DNA of 64,000 nt from positions 1 to 64,000 of the forward strand of contig VWPU01010353.1 of assembly GCA_013398955.1 (NCBI GenBank), given 5' to 3'. Numbering within the stretch: the first letter of the stretch is position 1; the number at the start of each line of letters is the position of its first letter. Below are positions 13,555 to 24,982 of this stretch, one piece after another. The position numbers and the translations under genes were made by a program. Under the pieces are notes generated by a model. That model ran no database searches. It was not told where the DNA came from and saw only the letters and a program-made list of their open reading frames with translations. The stretch comes from Callaeas wilsoni (taxonomy: Eukaryota > Chordata > Aves > Passeriformes > Callaeidae).

Positions 13555-13900
13555 GATCATTGAATCCCAGAATGGTTTGGGTTGGAAGGGACCTTAAAGC
13601 CCACCCAGTTCCAATCCCATATCCATGGGCAGGGACACCTTCCACTAGCCCAGGGTGCTTCAAGCCCCGTCCAACCTGGCCTTGGACACTTCCAGGGATC
13701 CAGGGGCAGCCACAGCTCCTCTGGGCACCCTGTGCCAGGGCCTCCCCACCCTCACAGGGAAGAATTTCCTCCTAACAACTGATTTCAACCCCTCCTCTTA
13801 GTTTAAAACTGTTCCCCCCTGCCCTATCACCATCTGCCTGTGGATAAAGTCACTTTCTCCCTTTTTTCTAAGCCCTCTAAGTGCTGCAAGGCCACAAGGA
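13555..13900 (-). mobile_element. CR1 LINE fragment, antisense
   Basis: Classic antisense tail: AGAATGGTTTGGGTTGGAAG, CCATGGGCAGGGACACCTTC, CCTGGCCTTGGACACTTCC, GGCAGCCACAGCTCCTCTGG, then the TTTCCTCCTAACA block and AGCCCTCTAAGTGCTGCAAGG. It is a recent-looking copy ending in the reverse transcriptase C-terminal region. Confidence 0.9.
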
Positions 13901-15140
13901 ACCTGGACTACGATGTCAGAGATCAACTCTCCCTGCAAATGACTAATTAGGGATGCCGAGATCCAATCCAGCTACTAATTTATGACTTTAAAACAAAGTA
14001 CCAGAGCATCAAAGCCACCTTCCTTCACTACCAGTGGAGAATCTCCAGTTCACGAGGCAAAGGACCTTTGGATGCCCAGGGTTCAGGATGTTACGCAGGA
14101 AGCACAGGGAAAGATCTTTTACTGCAGGAAACAATCAATTCAAGACAAGTGAAATTATCTGAGACCTTTAAAACCGAGTTGTGCAGAGCCCTGGGTAACA
14201 CGCTGGGTTGATGTTAACCACGAGGGGATAATTGACAAGCCTTTCCAAAGTTTGCTGACTGGATTAACTCAGCCCTCATTCAGCTGGATTCAAAGTGGTC
14301 CCGTGCAGAGACCTGAGGGCATCTCAGCGCAGGAACGAGCTCCTCTCTGCTCCTCTGCCTCCCACACCGCTCGTGAAAAGCCTGGCCCAGTGCCATTAAT
14401 AATGATATCTCCTCGGTGTGTTTCCCTTCCGACTGGCTGACTGATTTTATTACTGTGGCAGAGAATTGCAAAATATGAAGTGCTCAGTGTAGCAAAGTGA
14501 CATTTGTGTAAGTTACATTGTAAATAGTTACTGACACGCTGACGTTGTTGGTAATGTAAGGATGGTAAGAGGCTATTAATTACATTAGTGCTTAATCAGC
14601 ACTCAGCCCTGCTGCTCTCCTCTCCAGTCCAGCTGCTTGGCTGCTGAGGTGTCCTCCAGAGAGGAGACTGGGGGTGCAGGAGAGTGCTGCTGATGCCAAA
14701 TGATGGCGCACGGCAGGGCAAAGCTCCGCTCCACATCTGTGCACATCTGGAGCCAAGATGGAATAGCTGCCTTTATGAGTCTTAAATGGACGGAGTGTCT
14801 GGAAGATTTCAGTGGTGTCCCAGCCCTGAACTGAATTAAAGGAGAAAAGGCCTTCAGCCTTTTCCTGGTTCATCAGATGAGCACCAAAAATCATCGTTCT
14901 TGCGCTGTTTTTTTCCCTGCCTTCTCTTCCCTGTTTCTTTACATCCTTAGAAAACCCTGCTGCAAATCTGAGAAACAGTTTCAGTGCTGGAATAACTCAG
15001 GCTTTCCCTATGCCCCCCAAAATAATGTACATCCAGGACAGAAAAGACCATTTCACCCCTTCATAGATACAATTCTCATATTTATGAGAATGTCTAAACC
15101 CCTGGGATTTATGAACTCCGATATCTTCATTGCTTACTCG
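13901..15140. other. Unique sequence between CR1 copies
   Basis: No gene seen. It includes the candidate conserved block at 14440-14605. Confidence 0.45.
14440..14605. promoter_or_regulatory. Candidate conserved non-coding block
   Basis: Unique, low-repeat sequence with TTTGTGTAAGTTACATTG, ACTGACACGCTGACG, TTAATTACATTAG and CTTAATCAGC. Dense homeodomain-like ATTA cores lie between CR1 insertions. Suggested only by texture. Confidence 0.25.
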
Positions 15141-15393
15141 AGGAAATGGCCTCAAGTTGCACCAGGGAAGGTTGAGGTTGGATTTTAGGAAAACATTTTT
15201 CATGGAAAGGATTGTCAAGCCTGGGAACAGGCTGGCTAGGGCAGGGGTGGAGTCCCCATCCCTGGAAAGATTTAAAAGCTGTGTAGATGTGGCACTTGGG
15301 GACACTGTTTAGTGGTGGCCTTGGCAGTGCTGAGGGAATGATTGGACTTGATGATCTTAGAGGTTTTTGCAACCTAAATGATTCCATGATTTT
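15141..15393 (+). mobile_element. CR1 LINE 3' fragment, sense
   Basis: Sense copy running from AGGAAATGGCCTCAAGTTGC through TTTAAAAGCTGTGTAGATGTG and GGTGGCCTTGGCAGTGCTG to TTGGACTTGATGATCTTAGAGG and ATGATTCCATGATTTT. This is the 3' tail type with the 'TTTAGTGGTGG' motif, a different subfamily from the neighbouring antisense copies. Confidence 0.88.
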
Positions 15394-15439
15394 GTTTTAT
15401 AAAGTCTGTTCTTTTACACACTCTGCCAGAGTTCAATGC

Positions 15440-15525
15440 TGGTCAGATCCAGAATCTTTGAGACTCCAAGGAGTCAGAGCACGAGGGCAGAAAAAGACCT
15501 GTAAAGTCTTCAAGTCTGACCCTCT
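15440..15525 (-). mobile_element. Possible old CR1-like tail, antisense
   Basis: GAGGGCAGAAAAAGACCTGT and AAAGTCTTCAAGTCTGACCC resemble a decayed antisense CR1 3' end (the GGACCT ... TCATCTAGTCCAACC pattern). Similarity is weak and judged by eye. Confidence 0.3.
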
Positions 15526-16260
15526 TTTAGTGGAAGAAGAGGCTCCCTTGGGGAGACCAGGGCAAAAGGACACAGAGAGACAGCCCTTGTACCGGGAAAA
15601 CTATTAGCCCAATGAGTTGAAAAAGTGACAGACTGATAAGAAGTAGCCTGAGCATGAGGGATAACTTCCTGACAGCAAGAACCACCAGACTGCAGGGGAG
15701 AGGCCCGGGGGAAATGTCAGGAGGAGCAGCGCTCAAGCCACTTAGAACAAAACAGATTTGGAAAGAAACCTGCAGTGGCCAGGAGACTAAACTAAACCCA
15801 GTATCTTGGCAATAAGTCTTCTCCATAGCTAATAATTCACGAGGAGATATCTGGAGACACAAACAATGTCCAGAGAGGAATGCAGTTGACTTATTCGACT
15901 TCACTGCACGAGCGAACAGCTCCTACAGTTCATGTGTCCCCTGGGAGCTGGTGCAGCTGAACTTGGCTGAGGAAAAAGACTTGCAAAAAGGCCAGAATAC
16001 AAATCCCTCCCCAGCACCGGCCAGCAGCGATGCAAGCTTCACCACTGCACGTGTCCTTACCAGCACAAATGTCACTGCACTTCAAGGCTGCACGATTTCC
16101 AGTCTCCAGGTGATCCTAGGGAAGGCTTTGAGTATCATCCAGTGTGGATTTGAAATTAAGGACAGGTCTTTTATCAGTAGAAAACCCTGCAAGGAAGCTT
16201 CTGCCTGATCCCTTCCTACAGCTCCCACCTTGGCTATTGAGTGACAACACAGCAAATAAG
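15526..16260. other. Unannotated intronic stretch
   Basis: Nothing recognised beyond the possible old CR1 tail just before it. Confidence 0.4.
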
Positions 16261-16590
16261 AATCTCAGAATGGTTTGGGTTCGAAGGGACCTTAAAGCCC
16301 ATCCAGTTCCACCCCTGCCATGGGCAGGGACACCTTCCACTATCCCAGATTGCTCCAAGCCCCATGCAGCCTGGCCTTGGACACTGCCAGGGATGGGACA
16401 TCCACAGCTTCTCTGGGTCAACTCTTCCAGGGCCTCACCACCCTCTGAATAAAGAATTTCTTGCTAACATCTAATCCAAACCCGCCCTCCGCCAGTATAA
16501 AACCATTCCCCTCTGTCCTGTCACCATCTGCCCATGGGAAAAAACCACTCTCCTCTCTTTTATAAGCCCCCTTTAAGTACTGAGAGGCTG
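16261..16590 (-). mobile_element. CR1 LINE fragment, antisense
   Basis: Antisense tail beginning CAGAATGGTTTGGGTTCGAAG. It keeps CCATGGGCAGGGACACCTTC, TTGCTCCAAGCCCCATGCAG, CTTTTATAAGCCCCCTTTAAGT and the CTGCCCATGGGAAAAAACCA segment. It is closely related to the copy at 13555. Confidence 0.9.
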
Positions 16591-16849
16591 CTGAAGAAGC
16601 CATTCATCATCACAGCAGTCCCCTGGAAGCTCACCCACCGAGGACAATGTGCTCATGAAGGCCATGCCTATTCCAAAGGTAAATCAAAAAAAACAGTTTG
16701 GATTATCCACTTCTAGAGTTGAAATCCTGCTAACAGAGATAGGAGATGCTGGGACATCAGACCCAGAAAGACTGAGTGCATCCAGCCCTGGAGAGCTGAG
16801 TGAGGGCTACTTGAGAACGTGCCACAGCCCCTGAATCAGAACTCGCCTT

Positions 16850-16940
16850 CATTCCCTGCTTCTGCCTCTGACTCACTGTCTGACCTTGAGAAAGTCATTT
16901 AATCTCTCTGTGCCTCAGGATCTGCATAAAAATAATTATT
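16850..16940 (+). mobile_element. MIR-type SINE remnant, sense
   Basis: TCACTGTCTGACCTTGAGAA, AGTCATTTAATCTCTCTGTG and CCTCAGGATCTGCATAAAA match the well-known MIR core pattern (TGTGACCTTGGGCAAGTCAC, CTCTGTGCCTCAGTTTCC, TCTGTAAAATG). MIR elements predate the amniotes and survive in birds only as scattered remnants. Confidence 0.75.
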
Positions 16941-18743
16941 ATGGCTGATGTTTTATGGGAAAAGACTACTACCATATAAAACATCTTTCCAAAACGCCCT
17001 TTTCAAATCCTTCATCGGAAAAAAAAAATCTACAGGGGGTCAGAATTTTAGAATCTTATTAAGCCTTTCCAAGCGCCTCAGCGCGTTTGACTAACTCTCA
17101 GTACACACTATGCTACATTTAAATCAGAATTTGAGACTATGAATTGTTCATAAAACTTTCCATCTTACACCAGTGGCAGCTTTAAGTTCTGATGATGAAT
17201 TGTATCTAATTAGTTATTTTGTCATTTGCAAAGATAGCTGGATAATAAATCACTATTTCTAGCTAGAAAACTTTGACTTAGCATCTCCCCTCCTTCTTCA
17301 CTTTTGAGACATTCATTAGGTTTTCATCCAGAAATCCTTTTTCAAACCATTGTCAAGCCACCAACATTTTTCAGGTTAAAATGAAGCTGGAGATTGGGCA
17401 GCTATTTTCGTATTTTAAGAGAAAAAAAATCCCTGATTGCTGTCGGCCAAAACACCATAATACATTCAGCTTAAAGCTTATCTTCTGTAAAATAAACATT
17501 ACTGCAATTTTTCACCTCGTTCTGAGATCTCTGGCCAGAGAGCCAAGGCAGGGGTTTGTTGACAGCAGTGTTGGCCAGAACAGCTTTTCTCCCTCTGTTT
17601 CGGGTTATGATCTCTGGGGAAGATGGTCAGAAAAAGAGGGAGTTTCTGAGCCTTCTTCATGCCAGCATCATTCCTCAGCTGGAGTGGTCCTTCCAAGAGG
17701 AACAGTCTTCGTCATCCCAATACAGAGTGCAGAAGAAAATGAATGAAGAGATTGATCCGTTCAGAGGACTCAGCTCTTCCCTCTTACATCTTTTCTCCTT
17801 CTCTCATGGCACAAATTAGGCAGCAGATCTTTTATCTGCCACTCATCCCAAGCACAGAGACAAAAGTTTTCGGAGTGGAGCCACCACAGCTCAATCAGTG
17901 TCACAATTACTCCTGTCACTCACGTATTACGTGATTCCTTCAGATCCAAGACCTCCTCGGAGCTGAGACTCTAAAACACCTCGGCATCACCTGCTTCTCA
18001 CACGGCAAGAACAAAGGAAAGAGAGGGCTCTGTTCATTCAGTAGCTTTGGAAGCTGCAGTGGTGGTTGTTGCTGTTGTCTAACGGACAAAAGAACGGTTG
18101 CAGGGCCAAAAAAAACGTGGTTTGTGGGGTTTTTTTGGCATGAGTTATACCTCCAGTTACTTCAAATCAAAATACTGATGTAACAGCTTTCTGATCACAG
18201 CTCGGATTTTCTTCACGGAGTTTCCAGCCAGCAGGATCTTCCTTCCTGCAGCACCGGAGGGTTTCTGGAACTCTTCCCTTGCCTCCGAGCAAGGACCTGT
18301 GAGGGACAGCCAACACCCAGGCTTGGGGGATGGACCCTCCCTGTGCCCTACGCTGCAGGGAAGGTCAGGATGACCAGCCTGAGTAGAAACTCAGTTTCAG
18401 GAGCAGGATCAGGGGAAGTCGGGATGCACTGACCCTTGCAGTGAGCTCCATCATCCCATGGCAGGAGGGTATTCCACCTTCAACCCAACATCTGCCTCAC
18501 AAGGCCACAGGGAGTGTCAGAGGGAGCATGAAGGAATCCAGCAGCACGAAGGAATCCAAAGGGTCCAGAGAGTGCAGAGCATGCTGATGAATCCCAATGG
18601 CCTAATAGGGAGGGAAAGGCATGTCCAGGGCCATCCTCAGTGGTTACAGGAGGTCCCAGGGCACCCAGCAGAGAGGGCAAGAGCTATGACGGACCACTAT
18701 ATGCTCAGCTGTGTCCCTGTGCTGGTCCTGAGCTTCATCATGA
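16941..18743. other. Unique intronic sequence
   Basis: No gene or mobile element recognised. It includes the AT-rich block at 17090-17290 and a GAAGGAATCCA near-repeat around 18,530-18,560. Confidence 0.45.
17090..17290. promoter_or_regulatory. Candidate conserved non-coding block
   Basis: AT-rich unique stretch with TATCTAATTAGTTATTTTG, TCATTTGCAAAG, AGATAGC and CTAGCTAGAAAAC. It contains TAATTA and GATA-type cores and no repeat similarity. Confidence 0.25.
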
Positions 18744-18804
18744 TAAAATCACAGAATCATTCAGATCAGAAAAGACATTTAAAATCACCAAGTCCAACCA
18801 TTAA
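18744..18804 (-). mobile_element. Short CR1 3' end, antisense, abutting another CR1
   Basis: AATCACAGAATCATTCAGAT, then AAAAGACATTTAAAATCACC and AAGTCCAACC, is a 60-bp CR1 3' tail. Its 5' side joins directly onto the 3' tail of the next antisense CR1, giving two tails in head-to-tail order. Confidence 0.75.
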
Positions 18805-19088
18805 GATCACAGAATCACAGGATGGTTTGGGTTTGAAGGGACTTTAAAGATCATCTCATTCCACCCCCTGCCATGGGCAGGGACACCTTCCACTATCCCA
18901 GATTGCTCCAAGCTCCATCCAGCCTGGCCTTGAACGCTTCCAGGGATGTGGAATCCACAGCTTCTTTGGGAAATCCCTGCCAGAGCCTCACCACCCTCCC
19001 AATAATTTTTTTTTCCCCCTAATATCTAATCTAAACCTTCTCTCTCCCAGCTGAAATCCATTCCCCCTTGTTCTGTCGCTCCGTGAGA
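18805..19088 (-). mobile_element. CR1 LINE fragment, antisense
   Basis: Antisense tail with GATGGTTTGGGTTTGAAGGG, CCATGGGCAGGGACACCTTC, CCTGGCCTTGAACGCTTCC and a CTAATATCTAATCTAAACC block, followed by TTGTTCTGTCGCTCC. A short T/C run (near 19006-19018) interrupts it where the usual GAAGAATTTC would be. Confidence 0.88.
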
Positions 19089-19743
19089 GCAGGCAGAGCA
19101 ATGAGATCGCACCAAGCCTACCCTGTTTTTCCAAGTTCCAAAAGGAGCCCTGGATTCATTCATATGCACTCATATCCTGGCATCTTTCACATGCCTGAAG
19201 GTTTTACCATCTTCTGAAATTTCCACTTGAATTACAGCAGCAGTGGGAAAAGATTGAATGAGTCACAGCCTGGAACTCTGCCCTGCTGCCATCCCCTCGA
19301 ATCACACCCACAGCTAACCTGAGCAGAGGTTGTGCCTGGTGGAGAGCGAGGCAGCCGCGATTTGAGACGCGCCCGATGCCCAATCCCAACAACCCAGAGC
19401 TCAGAGCCGCGGCAGGAGAAGTCAGACCCGGCTGAGGCACAAATCCAGCCCTGCTTTCTGCTCTCTTGGCCTCGGAGTTCAGGCCAAGCTTGCAGGAGAA
19501 CAGGACATTGCACGTGAGGGAGCTGCCAACGGGTCCTCAACATGAAGGGCAGGGTCATGGGGCGGCAAAAGAACGGGAGGAGTTTTAGGTGGTTCTGAAA
19601 CCCACTGAAACATCCCATGGGCTACCTCACACCCCTTCCATGGACACTGTCACTCATCCTTCACAGCCCTGAGGGCATCAGGGCTGTTGAAAAGAAAAGC
19701 TCTGACACCAAGCTGGAGGTCTGCAAGGAACGTAGAGCTTTAT
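19089..19743. other. Unique stretch with a small CpG cluster
   Basis: About eight CpG dinucleotides cluster at 19350-19430 (GCCGCGATTTGAGACGCGCC). Otherwise nothing recognised. Confidence 0.4.
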
Positions 19744-19900
19744 CATGGAGTCAGAGGATGGTTTGGGTTGGAAGGGACCTTCAAGATCCTCCAGTTCCAC
19801 CCCTTCCATGGGCAGGGACACTTTCCGCTATCCCAGGGTGCTCCAAGCCCCATCCAACCTGGCCTTGGACACTGCCAGGGATGGGGCAGCCACAACTTCA
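19744..19900 (-). mobile_element. CR1 LINE fragment, antisense
   Basis: It contains GGATGGTTTGGGTTGGAAGG, CCATGGGCAGGGACACTTTC, GGTGCTCCAAGCCCCATCC and GGCCTTGGACACTGCCAGGG, then stops in the GGGGCAGCCACAAC motif. This is a 5' truncated copy of about 155 bp. Confidence 0.88.
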
Positions 19901-20011
19901 AGGCTTAGGCCTTGAAACTTTACATTTCAATGCATAAGCCAATCCTATAGGTCCACCCCTGCATAGACAGGTGAAGGAGAAATATTCCCATAGGCTGGAA
20001 TACCTTATTCA

Positions 20012-20083
20012 ACCATAAAATCATTACAGTTGGAAAAGATCTCTAAGATCATCCAGTCCAAACCATCAACAAACACCATCATG
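20012..20083 (-). mobile_element. CR1 LINE 3' end, antisense
   Basis: AAAATCATTACAGTTGGAAA, AAGATCATCCAGTCCAAACC and ATCAACAAACACCATCATG form the short antisense tail of a second CR1 subfamily (the TTGGAAAAGATCTCTAAGATC type). Confidence 0.7.
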
Positions 20084-22837
20084 CTCCTTCCTGACAGCTT
20101 TCCTGCTCCTTGTCCTGAAACCAAGGGCAGAAAACCCCCAGAGGAGCTGGGCTTCGCATCCACTCTGATTCCCTCTTTGGTCAGCGGCGCTTTCCGCCCT
20201 GTGAGGCACTCAGGTGTCATCTTTGTAATGGGAATTTTGGTCAGGGAGACGGGGAGCGGAGAGAAAGCAAGAAGCTGACACTTCTACATGCACCACATTC
20301 TAATTGGGGTCAAGGGATGCAACAGTTGGAGAGCAGCAAGTTATTTTCTGCATCACTGGCCTGTCAAAATTATGTTTTTACTCAGATATAAGGAAGGAAA
20401 AGGACAGAGTCCGGGAACAGCTCCCTGTCAATTCACTTCTAGGAAATGCGGAGCGCCAGCAGCTGCCACCCTGAGCTGGGCACAGCAAGGCGCTCCATCC
20501 TCGTTATCCTGGAGATGGCGTGGAGCTGTGATGGTGATTGGAGAACCTCGAGCAGCCACAGTAAAAGGAGGAAAGTCAATTTGAGGCAAAAAACCCACTC
20601 AGAAATCATTTTCACAGGTCGGTTTGCCCATGTGGTGACACAATCCTGTTGATATTTGATGGACTTTGACTTACCAGGAATGTTTACCCAGCTCCCAAGG
20701 GCATCAGGGGTGAAGGCTCACCCTTGCACCATCAGGCAAATTTCCCATGCCCCAAAAAATCCAGCCTCACCTGAGTGCAAAAGCAGAGCAGTTCTGTCCT
20801 TTCCCAGCTCACTCCAAGAGAAAGATTGTGAGCCAGAATGTTCACCCTTAGTCAGGAAAGCTAAAGATCCATATTCCAGCTGATCAATGGTGTGAGCCCA
20901 AATCCTCAGCTGGAAAAGTCTCTCCCTGACAACAGAACAGCTACAGACTCGATGTGGATGTGGAAGAAGACAGAGAAGAGCTCTTGTGATAATTATCACC
21001 AGCTTTGGCTGGAGAGGACAGAGGGTCTGAAGGGCAGGACACATGTCAGGACAGGGACAGAAGGCTAAAATCTCTGAGAGGCAGGATACAGTCGTGTGAG
21101 AAAACCAGAAAAAGTGTTTTCACCACAGAGCTGGAGAGGAAAATGTATAAAATTTGGGGCTATTATGAAAGTTAGAAGGGCTGAACTGGGGATTCCAGAG
21201 ACAGATAGGCCTGTGCACCTCCAAGAGGGATCCCTGCACTCCACTGCCCCAACAAAATGGTTTAGATTTGGCCCAGAAACATCAGGAATCGTGCCAAAAG
21301 CACAGCTCAGTGTTTGCTCAGGCTCCCCTGCTACATCCCTGCACAAGCCCCCAGTCTGATGCCCTCCCATCCCAGGAGATGCCCAGTCCCCCACCACAGA
21401 CCAGGAGACACCACAAGAACAGCACCCAGCTAGAAACAACTCCATCCTTAGCACACAAAGAGATGTTCCCTGTGCACAGCCCTTTATAAGCCTCCTTTCC
21501 ACATAAATGAATGATGAGGCCTCTTTAATTGAATTAATTCTGAATGCTGATCCCAGGATGAATTATCAATGGAAAACAGCAGCGCAAGCACGGGGTGCTC
21601 ACAGCACTGCCTGTCACTCCCTGCTCTCTGGTGTTTCCAAACCGTGGGAAAGGAAGGAGGGAAGGGCCAGGAGCCAAGGCCTGCCCTGATGAGATCCTCA
21701 GGAGCTCCTGCAACACCACCTCTCACCTGCTGGAAGCCCCCAGCACATCCAGGACATGTCCAGAAGATTCTCTGGTGGCAAAAATAGCCCTTCAGACGGT
21801 GTGTGAAGGTATTGCTTGAAATAAGACTGGAGGTGTGTGAGACAGGAAGACGCAGCTGCTGCCCAAAGAGACCTCCAACCACCCCAAACCCACTCCATCC
21901 CCCCAGCCAGCTGAGGAGACAGAAACAAGGAGCCATGGAATAGCTTGGGCGGGATAATGAAGGATCAAGCGTGGCCAAGAGTTTGATCACAGAGGTTTGA
22001 GGCAGGACAAGCTCAGAACTTCCCCATCTTCATCCAATATCTGACCTGCAGAAACATTTACCCTCGATGCACCAGCACCTGAAACTGGTGTTCAAGCAGC
22101 CAGTTCAACCAGCAGCCCCTGAAACATTAAATCAAAGCTTTTCCTGCCTCAGCACAAAGGATATTCCCTGTCTCACATGAACATCCCACCTCGGAGGGCT
22201 CGGAGCGGGATCACATGGCACGAGCCAAGCAGCCAGCAAAGCTGTTCCCACGTCTGCTCATCCCAGCAGGTAGGTGTGAGAAGCCCAGGCACGCAGGAGG
22301 AGAGCTGCAGACAGAAATGTGTCAGGCCGTGCTTTATCTCCTCCAGAGCAGCACAGTTGGTGGAGAGGAGCTGGAAGGGAGGGAGGAAAAACAACACCGT
22401 GGTGGAGATAACTGAGATGTGAGCAGCGGTGCAGAAAGTAGGATGGAAGCAGGTGAGAACAATCCATTCCCCTCCTCCCACAGACGTTCTCTCCAGAAAA
22501 GATGCTTCATTCCACTTCCACAGAATTCCTGCAGACATCCCCAGGGCTGTTCACTCCGACAGCAATTTCAGCGGGACCAGGAATTTACCTGTTCAGCTAA
22601 AAAAAACCCCATGGCTGCTTCACACACATCCAAAATAAACTGTTCTGCGTGAAGGTATTGGCACCTCAGCAGCTCAGTCCCTCACTCTGGGATGGGCTCT
22701 CTGTCCTGCAGATTCAGCATATCCCACCTGTTGGTTTGGGATTACCGTCCCTCTCCAGTTAATCCTTGGCACAGCCAGCAGCTCATCGCCCTCCACGAGC
22801 TCAATCCGCGGCAGCGACTGTTCCCGAATTTCCTGAA
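20084..22837. other. Unique intronic sequence
   Basis: No repeat family, exon or RNA gene recognised over 2.7 kb. Frames of up to about 170 codons show no domains. Confidence 0.45.
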
Positions 22838-23015
22838 CAGGGTGCCCAGAGGAGCTGTGGCTGCCCCTGAATCCCTGGAAGTGTCCAAGGCCAGCGTGGA
22901 CAGGGTTTGGTGCAACCTGGGATAGTGGAAGGTGTCCCTGCCATGTCAGGACAGGACGATGACCAGGAATGAGATGATTTTAAGGTCCCTTCCAACCCAA
23001 ACCATCCTATAACTC
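22838..23015 (+). mobile_element. CR1 LINE 3' fragment, sense
   Basis: Sense copy from TGCCCAGAGGAGCTGTGGCT through GGAAGTGTCCAAGGCC and GGGATAGTGGAAGGTGTCCC to TTTTAAGGTCCCTTCC and AACCCAAACCATCC. It carries a small disruption after CCCTGCCATG. Confidence 0.88.
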
Positions 23016-23449
23016 TCTGACAGTTTCCTTACACCCAGCAGCCACTCAGCCCCAGCCTTCTGTGGCCCAGCAAATTTTCTTCAACCAGCAGTCTAAACAA
23101 ATAAAACCGAAGCAACAGTCTCAGTCACAAGTTTTAGGGCAAGATTTTGGTGGTACTGAGTCTATCCAAAGCTTGTCTCCTGTCTCCAAAAGCAGAGATG
23201 ACATTTTGTGGCACAGGGAGCAGATTGATTTTTCCTCCAGCGCATCCCAAGCACAGGAAATGAGTTCAGAAAAACCTCAGCGGACACACAACACCCAAAC
23301 ACAGCAGTAAGGAGGAAGGGAAGAGGGGATGGAACTTTACAGATCTGAGCTAAAGGCACTGGGGTAGGTGTAAGCAGTGAGTAACTGTGGGCCTTGTCCT
23401 GTAGAAAGGGTCCTATAGTTACACACCGCTCACTAAGAGTTTAACCCCC

Positions 23450-23995
23450 CATCAAAGACACTTCCATCAATTACCACAGCCTGACCTTTCATTACACAAC
23501 TGCCATTAATACAACCAGAAAATTAGCAGCAAGGCCGTTTTCCCAGTCCTTGCACTCTTACTGTGCTCAGTACCACGGCTTCTGGGGAGTGGATTTATTT
23601 ACTACAACCAGTTTACGACGTGTTTATTCTCATCTGCGCCGTGACCTTTGTGGTTGGGAAATCAGCAGTTATTAGAAGCAGCTAAAATAATACAAGATTA
23701 AATAAAATACCCACAGCATCATTAAGCTGTAATTATTATTGAAATACGACCTGAAAGAGATTCCATCTGTGTCAAACCCTCTCTCTTTAGATACACAGAT
23801 ATAGATAATATTTAAAAATAAACAGGGACAGATCTCTGTCTTCCTCTGTAGGTGTAATTATACAGAGACATCATCTACACACAGCCACCCTGGGTGTAAA
23901 TTCCACCATGCAGATACAGTAGGCGGTGTATGCACGAGAAGAAAGTTATAAACTATATTTAAAACATGATCATTACTCAGAGTATTTGACACCTC
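23450..23995. promoter_or_regulatory. Candidate conserved non-coding block
   Basis: About 540 bases of unique AT-rich sequence between two sense CR1s. Features include CATTACACAACTGCCATTAA, GTAATTATTATTG, AGATACACAGATATAGATAA and GGTGTAATTATACAG. Repeated ATTA and GATA cores; no coding frame. Confidence 0.25.
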
Positions 23996-24571
23996 GAGTA
24001 TCAAGAGCTACATTTGCAACGAAATCATGTTCTGTTTGCTAATCACTCAAACACCAGCTTCCTATGAGCTTCCCCTCTCCTCCAAGCAGTGGACTCAGCT
24101 ATTGAAAAGTCCAAGAGATATTTCCTGCTTGTCAGTTAAAGGCAAAGCAGAACTGGCTGTACTCAAAATAACAAACAAAACCAGTGCAAATTCCTCTGAG
24201 CAGGGGCTGGGTGCTCTGTGCTGACTCAGCTCCCCCAGAACACAGAGCAGAACGCAAAGCAGCCATCAGAGAAGCGCTTAAAACCCAAAACGAAACAAAA
24301 AGGCAAAACTAACCCTGTCCTGCACCACCAAATCAGAGGAGGCAGCGGCAGGAGCACGTTTCATATCGTCTCTGCTGATAAATCCCTTCATCAAATTTGG
24401 CCTCTCTGTGTGAGGTGAGCACGTCTCTATCAAATATTCCTGGTGGAAGCACTTACAGAAAAGACATGCTGGATGCACAGTTTTTGCTGCTCTTTACAAA
24501 AAACCATGAGAGAGGCAATTTTTAAGCATCACTCCACCAAGGCTGGAGTCACTTCTCATCACAGCAGACAG

Positions 24572-24783
24572 AGGAGGCTCAGGTTGGACATCAGGAGGAA
24601 TTTCTTCATGGAAAGGGTTGTCAAACATTGCAATGGGCTGCACAGGGAGGTGTTGGAGTCCCCATCCCTTGAGGTGTTCAGGGAATGACTGGAGGAGGCA
24701 CTCAGTGCTCTGCTTCAGTTGAAAAGGTGGTCACAGGTTGGACTCGATGACCTTGGAGGTGTTTTCCAGTCCAAATGATTCTG
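24572..24783 (+). mobile_element. CR1 LINE 3' fragment, sense
   Basis: GGAGGCTCAGGTTGGACATC, AGGAATTTCTTCATGGAAAG, GGTTGTCAAACATTGC and GGAGTCCCCATCCC, then TTGGACTCGATGACCTTGGA and CCAAATGATTCT. It spans the reverse transcriptase end and the 3' tail. Confidence 0.87.
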
Positions 24784-24982
24784 GGGCAAAGATTCGATGA
24801 CACCTGTGGCTTTGGGGCCGTGATTGCGCCCCACTTTGGTGTGGGATTACTGTTAAAGGAGCAGCTGCATCCCACAGACACCTCGCACAAAGCAGCTTTT
24901 GGGGATCCTGGTCTCACCAACTTTGTGCAGACAGGTGGAAAACCCTCTCCTTGTTTGGGGTGATCTTCTCCCCCCACACCGA

